Source of the DNA: Cannabis sativa
Taxonomy: Eukaryota; Streptophyta; Magnoliopsida; Rosales; Cannabaceae
Assembly: GCF_029168945.1 (NCBI RefSeq)
Contig: NC_083609.1
Coordinates: 22,627,501 to 22,691,500, forward strand
Length of the DNA stretch: 64,000 nucleotides
Direction: 5' to 3'
The notes under the pieces were generated by a model. It had not been told where the DNA came from, ran no database searches, and saw nothing but the letters and a program-made list of their open reading frames with translations. Shown here one piece after another: positions 23,007 to 35,647 of this stretch. Position 1 is the stretch's first letter. Each line of letters starts with the position of its first letter. The translations under genes and the position numbers were made by a program.

Positions 23007-24870
23007 ATTTCAATGTAATCTATTTTATTCAACATCAATAAAGAAACAGAAGTATTTTTCATTCATTTGTGTATGTTTTGGCTCACTTTATCAATTGCTT
23101 GTCTAATTGATTTATAAATTCATCTTAAACCCTTTTCACATACCTGATCATGTTTATTGTGCTGCCATCACATTGGAAAGTAAACATGACTATGTGAATA
23201 AAGTTTCCTAGATTTATCAGACACAGGGTTTTACTGATATGATAATCTACAACAAGAGTTTACTTGTATTTGGAGAAATACTATGTTCTTTCCAGAACAT
23301 TGGTTAAAGTAAAGCTCAGGTTGGATGCATGGAGTATGCATCGGAAGGGACCGATATTGAACTTTGACTTAGATTTAATTAAACTTACCGTAAAATCTAT
23401 TCAAGTCAATATCGCCAAGTTGATCCTAGATCAAATGATCTTAATCCTGTTATGATTAGGCTCAATCTTGAAAGGCTATTCGTGTTCCTTTGAATTGTTA
23501 GTTAAGCCTACTTTTAGGTCAGGGTGATACATACTTTTTGGGAACACGATAGTGCAATTGAGTGGGAGCGCTAGCATAAACATGGAATCTATAGCTTCTA
23601 CCTGGCGAATAGTAAGCAAAGCATGATTTCCTTCGAGCTTGACCAAACGAAAATAAATGGTTGAGATCTCATTTCACATAAGCTGAAATATCATTTATAC
23701 GGGGTCAAGTGTTTTAAGGATAAAATACATAGTAGGGTGTTACGGTAATTTAATCCCTTTACTGTGTAGATCATTCATATAGAGGATCATTGATCACATT
23801 AGGATTATAACAATGGATAACTAATGATGTGTCTATATGGTGGAACATATAGAGCATTCTATATACTGAGAGTGCAATTCTAAGTTCTATGCGTGGATTC
23901 AACGAAGAATTAATAAGTTAGTGAATTTTAGTGCTAAATTCTTGATCTACTTATTGGAAGCTCGGTTATATAGACCCATGGTCCCCCCACTAGTTGAGAT
24001 AATATTGTTTGTAAGACTCATGTAATTGGTTTTGATTAATCAATTATAATTCACGAATTAGACTATGTCTATTTGTGAAATTTTCACTAAGTAAGGGCGA
24101 AATTGTAAAGAAAGAGTTAATAGGGGCATATTTGTTAATTATGATACTTTGTATGGTTCAATTAATAAATATGATAATTGACAATATTATTTAATAATTA
24201 TTTATAGTTATTAAATAGTTAGAATTGACATTTAAATGATTGAATTAGGAAATTGACATTTTTGAGAAAATCAGATACAAAAGGTGTTAAAATTGCAAAA
24301 TTACAAAAAGCAAGGCCCAGTCCACTAAAGCCATGGCTGGCCACCTTTATAGGTATTTTAAGTTGATTTTTTCATTATTTTAATGCCATATAATTCAAAT
24401 CTAACCCTAGTGGAATGCTATAAATAGATAGTGAAGGCTTCAGGAAAATAACACTTTTCTGAATCAGAAAAACCTAGCCTCCACTCTCTCTTCTCTAGCC
24501 GCCACTCTCTCTCTTGCTTCTTCCTTTGAATTTCGAAATTACCTTAGTGATTAGAGTAGTGCCCACACACATCAAGCAATACCTCAATCATAGTGAGGAA
24601 GATCGTGAAGAAAGATCATCAGCAAAGGAGATTCAGCATCAAGGATTCAGAGAAAGAGATCCAGGTTCAGATCTTGATAATACTCTGCTACAGAAAGGAT
24701 TCAAGGGTTAGAGATCTGAACGGAAGGAGTCATTTAATTCCGCTGCACCCAATGTAAGGTTTCTTAAACTTTATATGTGTTTAATTTATCGTTTTAGAAA
24801 TTTCTTATTTAGGATGTTAATAAACATACTTGTGAGTAGATCTAAGATCCTGGTAAAATAATTTCCAACA
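23007..24870 (+). repeat. 5' LTR of copia A, lacking its first 30 bp
   Basis: Matches the 3' LTR from its position 31 (ATTTCAATG) to the end TAATTTCCAACA. The terminal TGTTAGGTTTTATGCC block is absent. Confidence 0.92.
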
Positions 24871-24889
24871 ACTGGCCTCAGAGCCATGG
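24871..24889 (+). other. primer-binding site of copia A
   Basis: ACTGGCCTCAGAGCCATGG directly follows the LTR. It resembles the usual plant copia site complementary to initiator tRNA-Met (TGGTATCAGAGC) with substitutions. The same sequence follows LTR D at 60144. Confidence 0.75.
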
Positions 24890-25964
24890 TAATTGATTTA
24901 CTTGCAAGAAATTTGGACTTTAAAACGATTGTTTGTATGTTCTTTGGATGGTATCATGTTGTATTGAGTGTTATTTGATGATTGATTGATGTTTGTAAAG
25001 TTTTCGTGAAACATAATTGCGATTTTATCTCTGGAATTATTTTTATTGGATAGTATAGAAAAAATTAAGCAAGTTAGCCTTTTACAGAACTTAATTTGGA
25101 TTTTATTTGAATTAGTTATGATTTTTTGAAGATTTGAAAAAATCGGGGCTGTGCTGATATTTTCCTGCGATCGCAAATCTGTCCGTACAGTTCACAATTA
25201 TTTTGTTTTTCTTCGATTTTTCATGCTTTTTCATGGAATTAACTTTCAATTTTTGGTATAGTTTTGTATTTATACTATTACTATTCCTAATTCAATTCTA
25301 ATTATCTTTTTGAATTAATTTAATATTTTTTAAATTTAATTCAAGATATTAGTGTAATTTGAATTTGAATAGAATTAGTATCTATCTTCTTGCTTAAAAA
25401 TCTATCTTATTTTAAAATTTGATTATATCTTATCTTATTTTAAAATTTAAAAATAAGATATTTATAATCATGTAATTTTTAAATGATATAAGATATTTTG
25501 CTAATTTTTTTTTTAAAATTTTGTTATTTTATTTATTTAAATTATATTTAAAATTTGAAAAAGATATTTATTTATCTTTTCTAATTTTTTATTTAATTTT
25601 TATTTATAAAATAACATTTAAAATTTAAAAGTAGTTAGCAAATTTTTGAAATGATGATATTTAGGTTGGTTGAAACCTAATTTTTCAAAAATTGTAGGTT
25701 TAATTTTAAATTTAAATTTTTTAAAAAAAAATTTCGAATTTTTCAATTTTTTTTTTTAAATTTTTCGATTTTTTTTTATTTAATTAATTATTTTCGAAAT
25801 TAAATATTTAATTTAAAATTAAATAAATCCTACATCCAACTATCCAACTAACCTTGTTGCAGGAGTATGTGTTTTAGCTTATGTGTAAGTTTTCAAAACC
25901 TATTATTACTTGATTACAAATAGCCATGGTTACCTTTTGCCAGATCTAATTATCTGATGGCTCC
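24871..25964 (+). other. leader of copia A, truncated
   Basis: Non-coding AT-rich leader matching, in inverted orientation, the B leader at 34320-35647 and, in the same orientation, the D leader from 60144. It ends at GATGGCTCC, where the sequence turns into the B leader on the other strand. Confidence 0.85.
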
Positions 25965-25966
25965 AT

Positions 25967-27337
25967 TAAAATTTACCTGTTACAAATTATTAACTTGACC
26001 AAGGGAGCCATCAGATCATTAGATCTGACAAAAAGTAACCATGGCTATTTGCAATCAAGTAATAATAGGTTTTTAAAACTTACATACAAGCTAAAAACAC
26101 ATACTCCTGCAACAAGGTTAGCTGGATAGTTGGAAGTAGGATTTATTTAATTTTAAATAAATAATTTCGAAAAAAATAAATAATTAAAAAAATATTTTAA
26201 TTAATTTCGAAAAATAAAAAAATTTAATTAATTTCGAAAATAAAATAAATTTAAAATTTCGAATTTTTTTTTTTTTTAAAAAATAAATATTTAAAATTAA
26301 ACCTACTATTTGAAAAATTAGGTTTCAACCAACCTAAATATCATTTCAAAATTTGCTAACTACTTTTAAAAATTAAATGTTATTTTAAAAATAAAAATTA
26401 AATAAAAATTAGAAAAGATAAATAAAATATCTTTTCAGATTTTAAATTTAATTTAAATAAATAAAATAACAAAATTTAAAAAATTAGCAAAATATCTTAT
26501 ATCTATTTAAAATTACATGATTATAAATATCTTATTTTAAATTTAAATAAGGTCAAAATATCTAAAAAGATTTAAAAAATCTTAATAGATAAGATATTTT
26601 TAAAATATCTTAAAAGATAGGATATTTTTAAATATCTTAAAAGATATTATAAATATCTTTAAAAGATATTATAAATATCTTAAAAGATAAGATATTTTTA
26701 AATATCTTAAAAGATATTATAAATATCTTAAAAGATATTTTAAATATCCAAAAAAAATCTGACCTTAAATTTTAAAAAAAATATAATCAAATTTAAAAAT
26801 AAGATAGATTTTTAAGCAAAAGGATAAATACTAGTTCTATTCAAATTCAAATTACACTAATATCTTGAATTAAATTAAAAAAAATTAAATTAATTCAAAA
26901 TGATAATTAGAATTGAATTAGGAATAGTAATAGTATATATATAAAACCATACAAAAAATTGGAAGTTAATTCCATGAAAAAGTATGAAAAATTGAAGAAA
27001 ATTGAAAAAATTCGAAACTGTACGGACAGTTCTGCGATCGCAGGAAACTATCAGCACAGCCCCGATTTTGTCAAATCTTCAAAAAATCATAACTAATTCA
27101 AATAAAATCCAAATTGAGTTCTGTAAAAGGCTAACTTGCTTAATTTTTTCCATACTATCCAATAAAAATAATTCCAGAACCGAAATAACAATTATGTTTC
27201 ACGAAAATTTCATAATCATCAATCAATCATCAAATAACACTCAATACAACATGATACCATCCAAAGAACATACAAACAATCGTTTTAAAGTCCAAATTAC
27301 ATGCAAGTAAATCAATTACCATGGATCTGAGGCCAGT
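25967..27337 (-). repeat. extra copy of the B leader, inverted relative to A
   Basis: Nearly identical to 34293-35647, including the PBS side. It carries one more unit of the AAAAGATATT / AAATATCTT palindrome array (26570-26755 versus 34900-35062). Together with LTR 27338-29246 it forms a roughly 3.27-kb direct duplicate of 34293-37557. Confidence 0.88.
26570..26755. repeat. array of short AT palindromes
   Basis: Units such as AAATATCTTAAAAGATATT recur about every 20-26 bp. The array is repeated at 34900-35062 with one unit fewer. Confidence 0.85.
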
Positions 27338-29246
27338 CGTTGGGAATTATTTTACCAGGATCTTAGATCTACTCACAAGTATGTTTATTAACATCCTAAA
27401 TATGAACTTTCTAAAACGATAAAATAAACACATATAAAGTTAAGAAAACCTTACATTGATGCAGCGGAATAAATGTCTCCTTCCACTCAGATCTCTAACC
27501 CTTGATTCCTTTCTGTAGCAGAGTATAATCAAGATCTGAGCCCGAATCTCCTTCTTCTTCAAGCTTTGATCCTTCATAGTCTTCCAATCTATGATTGAGT
27601 TACTGCTTGCTGTGTGTGGGCACTTACTCTTTCACTAGGGTCACGAAAAAGATGAAGGAAAAGAGGGAGAGAGGTTTCGGCCAAGGTAGAGAGTGAGGAA
27701 GGCTCAGTTTTCTGAAGAGAGAAATTTCTGTCAGAAAGGCTTATTGAAAACTTGTGTTTTGACTGAGCCATCACTTTCTATTTATAGGCAACTTACTAGG
27801 TTTAAGTTTAGAATTATTTGGCATTAAAATAATGAAAATAATAATTTGAAAAAGCCTTATAAGTGGCCGGCCATAGGTGTTGTAATGGGCCCCACTTAAT
27901 TTTGCAATTTTATCAAATTTTATCTCTATTTTCTCAAAAATGCCAATTTTCCAATTCTAACCTTTTAAATGCCAAAACTAATTATTTAATAATTAAAATA
28001 CATTATTAAATAATATTGTCATTTAATTTAATTATTAATTAGACATATAAAGTCTATTAATAAATAAATAAACCTAGAAAACTCTTTTCCTTACAATTTC
28101 ACCGCTTAGTGAAAATTCATAAAATCGGACATAGTCTAACTTTAGAATTATAATTGATCAATCACGAATCAATTAATGAGTCTTACAAGCGAGAATGTTC
28201 TCAACTAGAATGGGGACCATGGATCTATATGTTGAGCTTCCAATAAGTGAACCAAATTTACCAAGTAAATTCCTACTTATTAATTCTTCGTTGAATCCAC
28301 TCTTAGAACTTAGAATTGCACTCTCGTACTTATATAGAGCATATTGTATGTTTCACGATACCAATATACTATCTCATTTAACCATTGTTATAATCTTATT
28401 GTGATTTAAAGATCCTCTATATAGATGATTTACATCGAGATGGGATTTCTTTACCGTTCTCACCCCTCAATGTATTTTGCCCACTTAAAACACTTAGCTA
28501 CTGTAAATGGTGTTTAGTGATCTAATAATTAGTCGATTAAACAAGAGCTCATCCATTTACTTCTATTTGCTAAGCTCGAAGGGAATCATCACTTAACTTC
28601 TATACACCAGTAGAAGCTATAGATTCCATATTTATGTTCGGCACTCCCACTCAATCATACTATCATGTTCCCAAAATATACGTATCACCCTGACCCAAAA
28701 GTAGGCTTAACTAATAAATCAAAGAACATGAATAGCACTCCTGAGTTGAGCCCAAGCATATCAGGAGTTAGATTCTTTTCAATCTTAAGATCAACTACTG
28801 ATATTGACTTGGAAAGATATGTATAACGGTAAGTTTGTAATATCTTAACTTAGTTGCAATATCGGTCCGATCCAATGTATACTCCATACATTCGAAACTA
28901 GTATACTTTACTAATGTCTGGAAAGAACATAACACTTACTCCAAGTGTAAGTACACATCATCGCCGATTATCACATTAGTGTAAATCCAATAACACCGAT
29001 GAAACAGGGACCAAAACTTTTGATTCATATGATCACAATCACATTCCACTGTGTTGACGATACTGTAATTGTGAATAAACATATGATCTGGATTTAACTG
29101 ATTTTGTGTGTATGAATGTAATAAACATATTAAACATATTAAACCATTAGCATGTAAAATTCATGCAAACATCAATCACTTCAAATTTCTTATATTGATA
29201 ACTAATCAGATTGTAAAGAGTTTTATTTAGGGCATAAAACCTAACA
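27338..29246 (-). repeat. copia LTR B2 (3' LTR of element B)
   Basis: 1909 bp, minus orientation. The left end reads CGTTGGGAATTATTTT (the T of TG has become C, as in B1) and the right end AAAACCTAACA. It is bordered on the right by a polypurine tract in reverse (ACTCCCACTTGCAC) and, unusually, on the left by a PBS, so it also acts as the 5' LTR of the truncated extra copy. Confidence 0.93.
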
Positions 29247-31051
29247 AACTCCCACTTGCACTAATATAAAACAAACTGCGCAAATAGGTCAATCTGATGT
29301 CTTGATCTTCGGAATCAAGTGTAGTATATTTGAATCCACCAAAACTTCGGAAACTAGTTCATAAATACTCTTATGAAACATCCTTTACTATATGCTTTAC
29401 TCATCAAGGGATACCGAAATCTTTACCGTTTTAAAAGTACATACGAATTAACGAGAGGACATATCTCTCATATTTTAAAATATGTAATTGAGATAATACG
29501 GTGTAGACTTTTCTTCGGTGATATAACTTTACGGTATTTTCGAATAGACCAAGTTATAGTTCTTCTCTGGTAGAGCTTGAATTATTATACAATAATTCCT
29601 CCACCCCCAAAGTAAGCACCATCTTAAGAATTTCGAAATTAGATGGTGTGATACAAAGACAACTGATACATAGTTCCTTAATATCTGACATATAGATCAC
29701 TTTCATAAATCCTTCTTGAATATCTTCTAATGTTCCCTATTTGATTACATCTCAGATAGCTCCCACTCAATAGCAGATGTCTGGTTAAATAATACTTTTA
29801 ACCTTCCGATTGTTTAGAGAGTTACCTAGTTGTGACTTTTGTATTAGTACGAAACTTTAAGTCAAGACTAAGTCATCAACTTAGAGACTAGTATTTGAAG
29901 TGAAAAATACATGCCGAGATTAAAGTAATCAAAATTAAGATACCATCAAATTTTATGAGGATTAAGAATTCTTGGTTCAAGTCATTCGAATGGACTGAAC
30001 TAGAGTTCTTTATCTTATTCTCATAATTGTGATAAGCTATATCTATCCATGTGAATGGATAGATTTGCTTTTCGCAGTGTTCTTAAGTACCTATCACAAT
30101 TATCAACCTAATGAAGATGGGTATAGAACTTTAAAATTCTCCCACTCAATTAAGGTAGTGTGAAACTTTAACAAAGAACTTTCAAAGGTATCATGCTTTT
30201 ACTTACAACAGTAAAAACGAAATGGAACATACAATCAAGATCAAGAATTTATATTGACAATAGCTGACTCATTATATTACTTCTATGTTTAAACAAGATA
30301 TGTGTTTCATAGGGAATTGTGGAATAGACTCCACCCCTAAGAATATACATATAGGGTACTATGGAAAATCTCCACCCCTAAGTATATAGAGATTATGATC
30401 CACCCCTAAAGGTTGTAAAGATCATGATTCTCTGTGTGATAGAGTTTATGTGGAGTTGAATACTATCCAGAGTTCATTAGATATAAAAGATCGTTGAACT
30501 GCATAGTTTTCTTAACTTTTCTCCACCCCTATCAGATCATAAGATCCTTTTATTAAACAAATTCTTAATAATTGTATGAGAATTAACAATTATTGATAAA
30601 CATAGAAATAATTTCTAGTGTTTATATAATATAACTCTATGAAGAGTTGTAAATATTATAGAATTTGCATCAATAATAAAAACACTTACACATACAAACA
30701 TATAAATATAATGTGGTAATAATTGATGAAGATAAAATTAAATGAAGCTCAATCTCATAAATTGCAATAGTGAATTTCGAAAAAAAATTTATTAAAAAAA
30801 TATTGCAACAATATGAGAGAAACAGGGATAAATATCCCTAACTTAAATTTGAAATCCAAATTGTCTTTAAACTAAAACAATTAATTCAAAAATTGAAGAG
30901 CTTCATCTTCATCTGGACGATTTCACCCTATGGCCCAGCTTGACCCAACTCAATTGAGTTCAAGTAGCTTGGCCTATCAGAAGAAGAAAACAAATAAACA
31001 AAGTTTAGTCCAGAATCATAAATCCAATTGGATAATAATTCACTAAAACTC
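29247..31051 (-). pseudogene. decayed copia pol remnant of element B
   Basis: No long frame remains, but in the minus-strand sense the nucleotide sequence still lines up with A's pol in places. CTGATAGGGGTGGAGAA with GCAGTTCAA (about 30495-30535) matches the integrase DRGGE segment at about 37787-37825. TTTGGGGGTGGAGGAA (about 29600-29625) matches the RNase H LGGGA segment at about 39682-39702. It is much shorter than an intact pol and shares this decayed form with C. Confidence 0.68.
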
Positions 31052-31912
31052 TTAAAGTTTATTAATGGAAATACCTTGTTTCTTTGCAAGAAGTTTAGGA
31101 CACTGGGGTTTCCAATGACCTTTCTCATTGCAGTAGAAACACTTTCCTTTAAGTGTAGCAACACCAGAAGGAGCAGCCTTTTTCATGGCTTTTGTTCGCT
31201 TCTTGGTGTTCTTCCACTTCTGCTTCGATTTGGGCTTTGAAGCAGAGGCAACATTTGCTTCAGGTTTTATCGTCCCATTACCATTACCAGGATTGTGAGG
31301 TTTACTCCCTTTCTTCTTGGGTCCTCCAATCAAATTTTCATAAGTTTGAAGGTCATTGACTAATTCATGAAAGTCAATTTCCTTCTTATTCATGACATAA
31401 TTTGATGTGTATGGTAGAAATGCTGGAGTCAGGCTATTCAAGATAAGACTAACTTGAGTAGCACTGTCCATTTCAGCACCATGATCCTGGGCTTCTTGGA
31501 AATAACTGGACATGAGGAGAACATGATCACGCACGTTTTGATGAGGTTCCATCCGTGCATTAATGTACTTCTTAGTCGCGTCAAAGCGTGACTGAAGTGA
31601 TGCCTTACCGAATAGCTCATTTAACTTCGTCATTACTTCAGCAGCCTTCTCAGTTTTAGAAAACCGAGTTTTGAGGGTGTCAACCATGCTAGAAAGCATA
31701 AAGTATAGAGCTTTGTCATTTGCCTTCTGCCAACGCTCATACTTTTCTTTCACAGCTTTGGATGCATTATCCCCAGGCACTTCAGGTGACGGCTCAGTTA
31801 AAACAAACAAGGCACTTTCTCCTATGAGAGCAATATTAATGTTCTCATTCCATTTATTAAAGTTAGATCCATTCAGCTTGTTTTCAGTCAACAGTGATAA
31901 CATGGGATTCAT
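31052..31912 (-). CDS. gag: copia Gag protein of element B (286 aa), intact
   Basis: The minus-strand frame starts MNPMLSLLTENKLNGSNFNK, the usual copia Gag opening with the LNGSNF.KW motif. The middle is the UBN2-type gag domain: LWF/YEKAQ-like helices, FDATKKYINARMEPHQNV, and LNSLTPAFLPY. A basic, low-complexity linker follows (KPKSKQKWKNTKKRTK), then one CCHC zinc knuckle, CFYCNEKGHWKPQC, at about residues 258-271. The frame stops 15 residues after the knuckle, with no protease joined on, unlike a standard copia gag-pol. Gag would form the particle and bind element RNA in the cytoplasm. It has no stop or shift although the neighbouring pol is unreadable, suggesting recent activity or selection on Gag. 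The 5' neighbour is a very long leader. Confidence 0.9.
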   Translation of the reverse strand: MNPMLSLLTENKLNGSNFNKWNENINIALIGESALFVLTEPSPEVPGDNASKAVKEKYERWQKANDKALYFMLSSMVDTLKTRFSKTEKAAEVMTKLNELFGKASLQSRFDATKKYINARMEPHQNVRDHVLLMSSYFQEAQDHGAEMDSATQVSLILNSLTPAFLPYTSNYVMNKKEIDFHELVNDLQTYENLIGGPKKKGSKPHNPGNGNGTIKPEANVASASKPKSKQKWKNTKKRTKAMKKAAPSGVATLKGKCFYCNEKGHWKPQCPKLLAKKQGISINKL

Positions 31913-32090
31913 TTTGACAAAACAGGATACTACAAAATAATAGAAATCAACAAATAGAAATTAATAATGGTTTAACACACAAAATCAATTCAGAAATTAT
32001 AAGCACATAGCAAGTAGGAATGATATGAGAAAATACTTAAAAAAATCAATCCTAAATAATTTCCAAGGTTTTCAACAAACTGATATCAGT

Positions 32091-32389
32091 GTCCCGTTTA
32101 GGCGAGAGTCAAAGCTATCATCCATTGAATAGAGTTGTCAGCTCATCTAAAATGTTAAACATTCTAGCAACCTTTTATTCGATCAAGATCAGAATCCAGC
32201 GTTGTCCCGTTTAGGCGAGAGTCAAGGCTATTCTATCTTATGAGCTTCTACCATTGTTTCGCAATTTGCAAGTCAAATATGGTCGCCACCATTAGGGTGA
32301 TCTATACCATATAAAACACTTACAAACCACTTATCATGCGAGATTAAACGGTGCGAAATTGCTAATGAACGTTCCTCCATTAGGGAGGA
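32091..32389 (-). promoter_or_regulatory. conserved structured leader island of element B
   Basis: GTCCCGTTTAGGCGAGAGTC occurs at 32091-32110 and again at 32204-32223. Hairpins TCCTCC-loop-GGAGGA (32373-32389) and TATGGT...ACCATA around CACC-loop-GGTG (32278-32311) share the loop CTAAT in the element-sense strand. The same set occurs in C and D. Function unknown; packaging, dimerisation or translation roles are guesses. Confidence 0.65.
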
Positions 32390-33983
32390 TTACTCACTAA
32401 AACAAACGCGGTGTAAAACCCACAATGGAGATCGAATATCTTAATAATAATAAAGCTCATTGTTTAAAATGTATTTTCTTATTATTCTAATAAATAAATC
32501 TCATTAAATTCTATTTAAGAATTGAAATTCAAAAATAAGAATTTAATATAATATTTATAAAATTATACTAGATGGTGATTGAAATAAAATTAATTATTTC
32601 CATCTTAGTAATAATCTTAAATATAAATATTAAGGAAATTAATTTAAGTTGAATTAAATAAATAATTAGCAACTTAAAAATTTCCTTTGAGAATATATTT
32701 ATTGGGTTCAAAAATTTAAAGTATATAAAATATACAATTTTCGAAAAATAATAAAAAATAGAAAAGAAATACTTCAAGCAAAAATATCACCTATCTAGAT
32801 ATTCTTTGACTAGTTAATTCAATTTCTAATAATATATATATTTTAAATTCACTTATTTTAAATTAATCAATTAAATGAAAAAATCATTGACTTGAGTTGG
32901 TCCAAGAATTAATTAAAATAAATAATTAATTTACAACTCAATCTATTTTTCAAAAAATTCGAAAATATTGCATAATTAAAATGCAAATTTCGAAATTGAT
33001 TAATAAAATAAAGAAAAATATATATTGAAAATTATTTAAATTTAAGTTGAAAAATTAAATTTCAACCTAAAAATAATTTTCTATTTAATTAAGTGTCATG
33101 AAAAATCAATAAATATTTAAGTATCATGATGAAAATCAACTTAGATATTTAGATTTTTCAAGTTAATTAATTGTATTAAATTCAAGAAATAAATAATTAA
33201 GTGTAGAGAAGCCTTAATTATTAATTTATATTTAATACTAGGAAAAATTTACTTAATAAAATTGTACCAAAATTAATTATTTAAATAATTAATTTCACAA
33301 AAGTATAATATTTTCCTATAAGTATTAGAAATAATAAGTAGTCTAGAAATTACTATCTAGAAAATATCTTATTTGACTAAGTATCTTTTCAAAATTTGAA
33401 AAATATCTAATTTAAGTTATATAGAAAAAAATCTAAAACTTAAATAATTTCAAATCTAGATTTAATTAAATATCACAAATTAAGTTGTAACCACTTAATT
33501 TGAAGATATCTTTTAAAGTTAATATTTGAAAAGATATTAACAAAAAAATATCTAAGATATTCCATTTCAAGTTAATATTTGAAAAGATATTAACTTAAAA
33601 AATATCTTAAGAATCTTTAATAACTAATGCCTAAGATTCCTCAACTTGATTTAAAATTTAAATCAAATATTCAAATTTAAGTTAGTTAAAAAAAAATCAG
33701 TTGATACAACTAATTTATAACTTAAATATGAATATTTAATTAAATAAGCTCCAGAAAGAATCTAGTTAGTTAAAATTCTATATTTAATTAAATACAAGAA
33801 AAATACAAATAGTTTGTCTAGAAATAATATCTAAACTAAAAGTGTTTTTCTTAAAATTAACTTTAAAATATTAAAATGAAAAATAAATTTTCATATATTT
33901 TAAAAGTTAATTATGTTGCTAATTCAATTTTATTAGGTCAAACTAATATAATTAACCTAGTACAGTTATTCAAATCAGGCAAA

Positions 33984-34077
33984 TGGGCCTTCACAATTGG
34001 GGTAGTTCATGTGAGGGGGTGCTGGGTTCAGTATGTCGTACCCACTTCTATGGCACCCAACTCTCACACAAGGCCCA
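33984..34077 (-). promoter_or_regulatory. GC-rich hairpin island in the B leader
   Basis: Closing stem TGGGCCTT (33984-33991) and AAGGCCCA (34070-34077), with further complementarity inside (TGTGAGGG / CTCTCACACA). The surroundings are over 75% AT by eye. Counterparts lie at about 49726-49819 in C and 61479-61572 in D. Confidence 0.6.
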
Positions 34078-35647
34078 AAAGAGAGGAATTTAACCTTAAA
34101 ATGAATAACTGTTATTAATTGAATAGGTCCAAAAACTAGATGGACCTAAATAAAATCTATCATGGTGTGACATTTTATTTAGCAACAACCTATATGCATC
34201 TATATATAATAAAATAAACACATAGGCTCACACAGGCACACTTTGGATGGATCCTATCATGTTGCTAGGTCATACACAGATGAAAGAAGATTGTAAAATT
34301 TACCTGTTACAAATTATTAACTTGACCAAGGGAGCCATCAGATCATTAGATCTGGCAAAAAGTAACCATGGCTATTTGCAATCAAGTAATAATAGGTTTT
34401 TAAAACTTACATACAAGCTAAAAACACATACTCCTGCAACAAGGTTAGCTGGATAGTTGGAAGTAGGATTTATTTAATTTTAAATAAATAATTTCGAAAA
34501 AAATAAATAATTAAAAAAATATTTTAATTAATTTCGAAAAATAAAAAAAATTTAATTAATTTCGAAAATAAAATAAATTTAAAATTTCGAAATTTTTTTT
34601 TTGTTTAAAAAAAATAAATATTTAAAATTAAACCTACTATTTGAAAAATTAGGTTTCAACCAACCTAAATATCATTTCAAAATTTGCTAACTACTTTTAA
34701 AAATTAAATGTTATTTTAAAAATAAAAATTAAATAAAAATTAGAAAAGATAAATAAAATATCTTTTCAGATTTTAAATTTAATTTAAATAAATAAAATAA
34801 CAAAATTTAAAAAATTAGCAAAATATCTTATATCTATTTAAAATTACATGATTATAAATATCTTATTTTAAATTTAAATAAGGTCAAAATATCTAAAAAG
34901 ATTTAAAAAATCTTAATAGATAAGATATTTTTAAAATATCTTAAAAGATAGGATATTTTTAAATATCTTAAAAGATATTATAAATATCTTTAAAAGATAT
35001 TATAAATATCTTAAAAGATAAGATATTTTTAAATATCTTAAAAGATATTATAAATATCCAAAAAAAATCTGACCTTAAATTTAAAAAAAATATAATCAAA
35101 TTTAAAAATAAGATAGATTTTTAAGCAAAAGGATAAATACTAGTTCTATTCAAATTCAAATTACACTAATATCTTGAATTAAATTAAAAAAAAATTAAAT
35201 TAATTCAAAATGATAATTAGAATTGAATTAGGAATAGTAATAGTATATATATAAAACCATACAAAAAATTGGAAGTTAATTCCATGAAAAAGTATGAAAA
35301 ATTGAAGAAAATTGAAAAAATTCGAAACTGTACGGACAGTTCTGCGATCGCAGGAAACTATCAGCACAGCCCCGATTTTGTCAAATCTTCAAAAAATCAT
35401 AACTAATTCAAATAAAATCCAAATTGAGTTCTGTAAAAGGCTAACTTGCTTAATTTTTTCCATACTATCCAATAAAAATAATTACAGAACCGAAATAACA
35501 ATTATTTTTCACGAAAATTTCATAATCATCAATCAATCATCAAATAACACTCAATACAACATGATACCATCCAAAGAACATACAAACAATCGTTTTAAAG
35601 TCCAAATTACATGCAAGTAAATCAATTACCATGGCTCTGAGGCCAGT

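Larger units (their letters stand above)
31913..35647 (-). other. long AT-rich leader of element B
   Basis: About 3.7 kb between LTR and gag, very AT-rich and without a frame of note. It contains conserved islands: 32091-32110 and 32204-32223 (duplicated 20-mer), hairpins at 32278-32311 and 32373-32389, a GC-rich hairpin at 33984-34077, and the palindrome array 34900-35062. The PBS side is at about 35630-35647. Confidence 0.85.

Noticed and set aside
24514..24711. 65-codon sense frame near the LTR 3' end, repeated at 41654
   Set aside because: Found in both A LTRs only because they are copies of one another; disrupted in other LTRs of the family.
26003..26007. GGGAG as a target duplication matching GGGAG at 37558-37562
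   Set aside because: At 26003 it is part of the conserved leader phrase found in every copy (AAGGGAGCCATCAGATC), not flank of an LTR end.
27002..27310. 102-codon frames at 27002 and 35312 and related ones at 24898 and 60227
   Set aside because: These are frames in the AT-rich leader next to the PBS, on the strand opposite to the element, without coding features.
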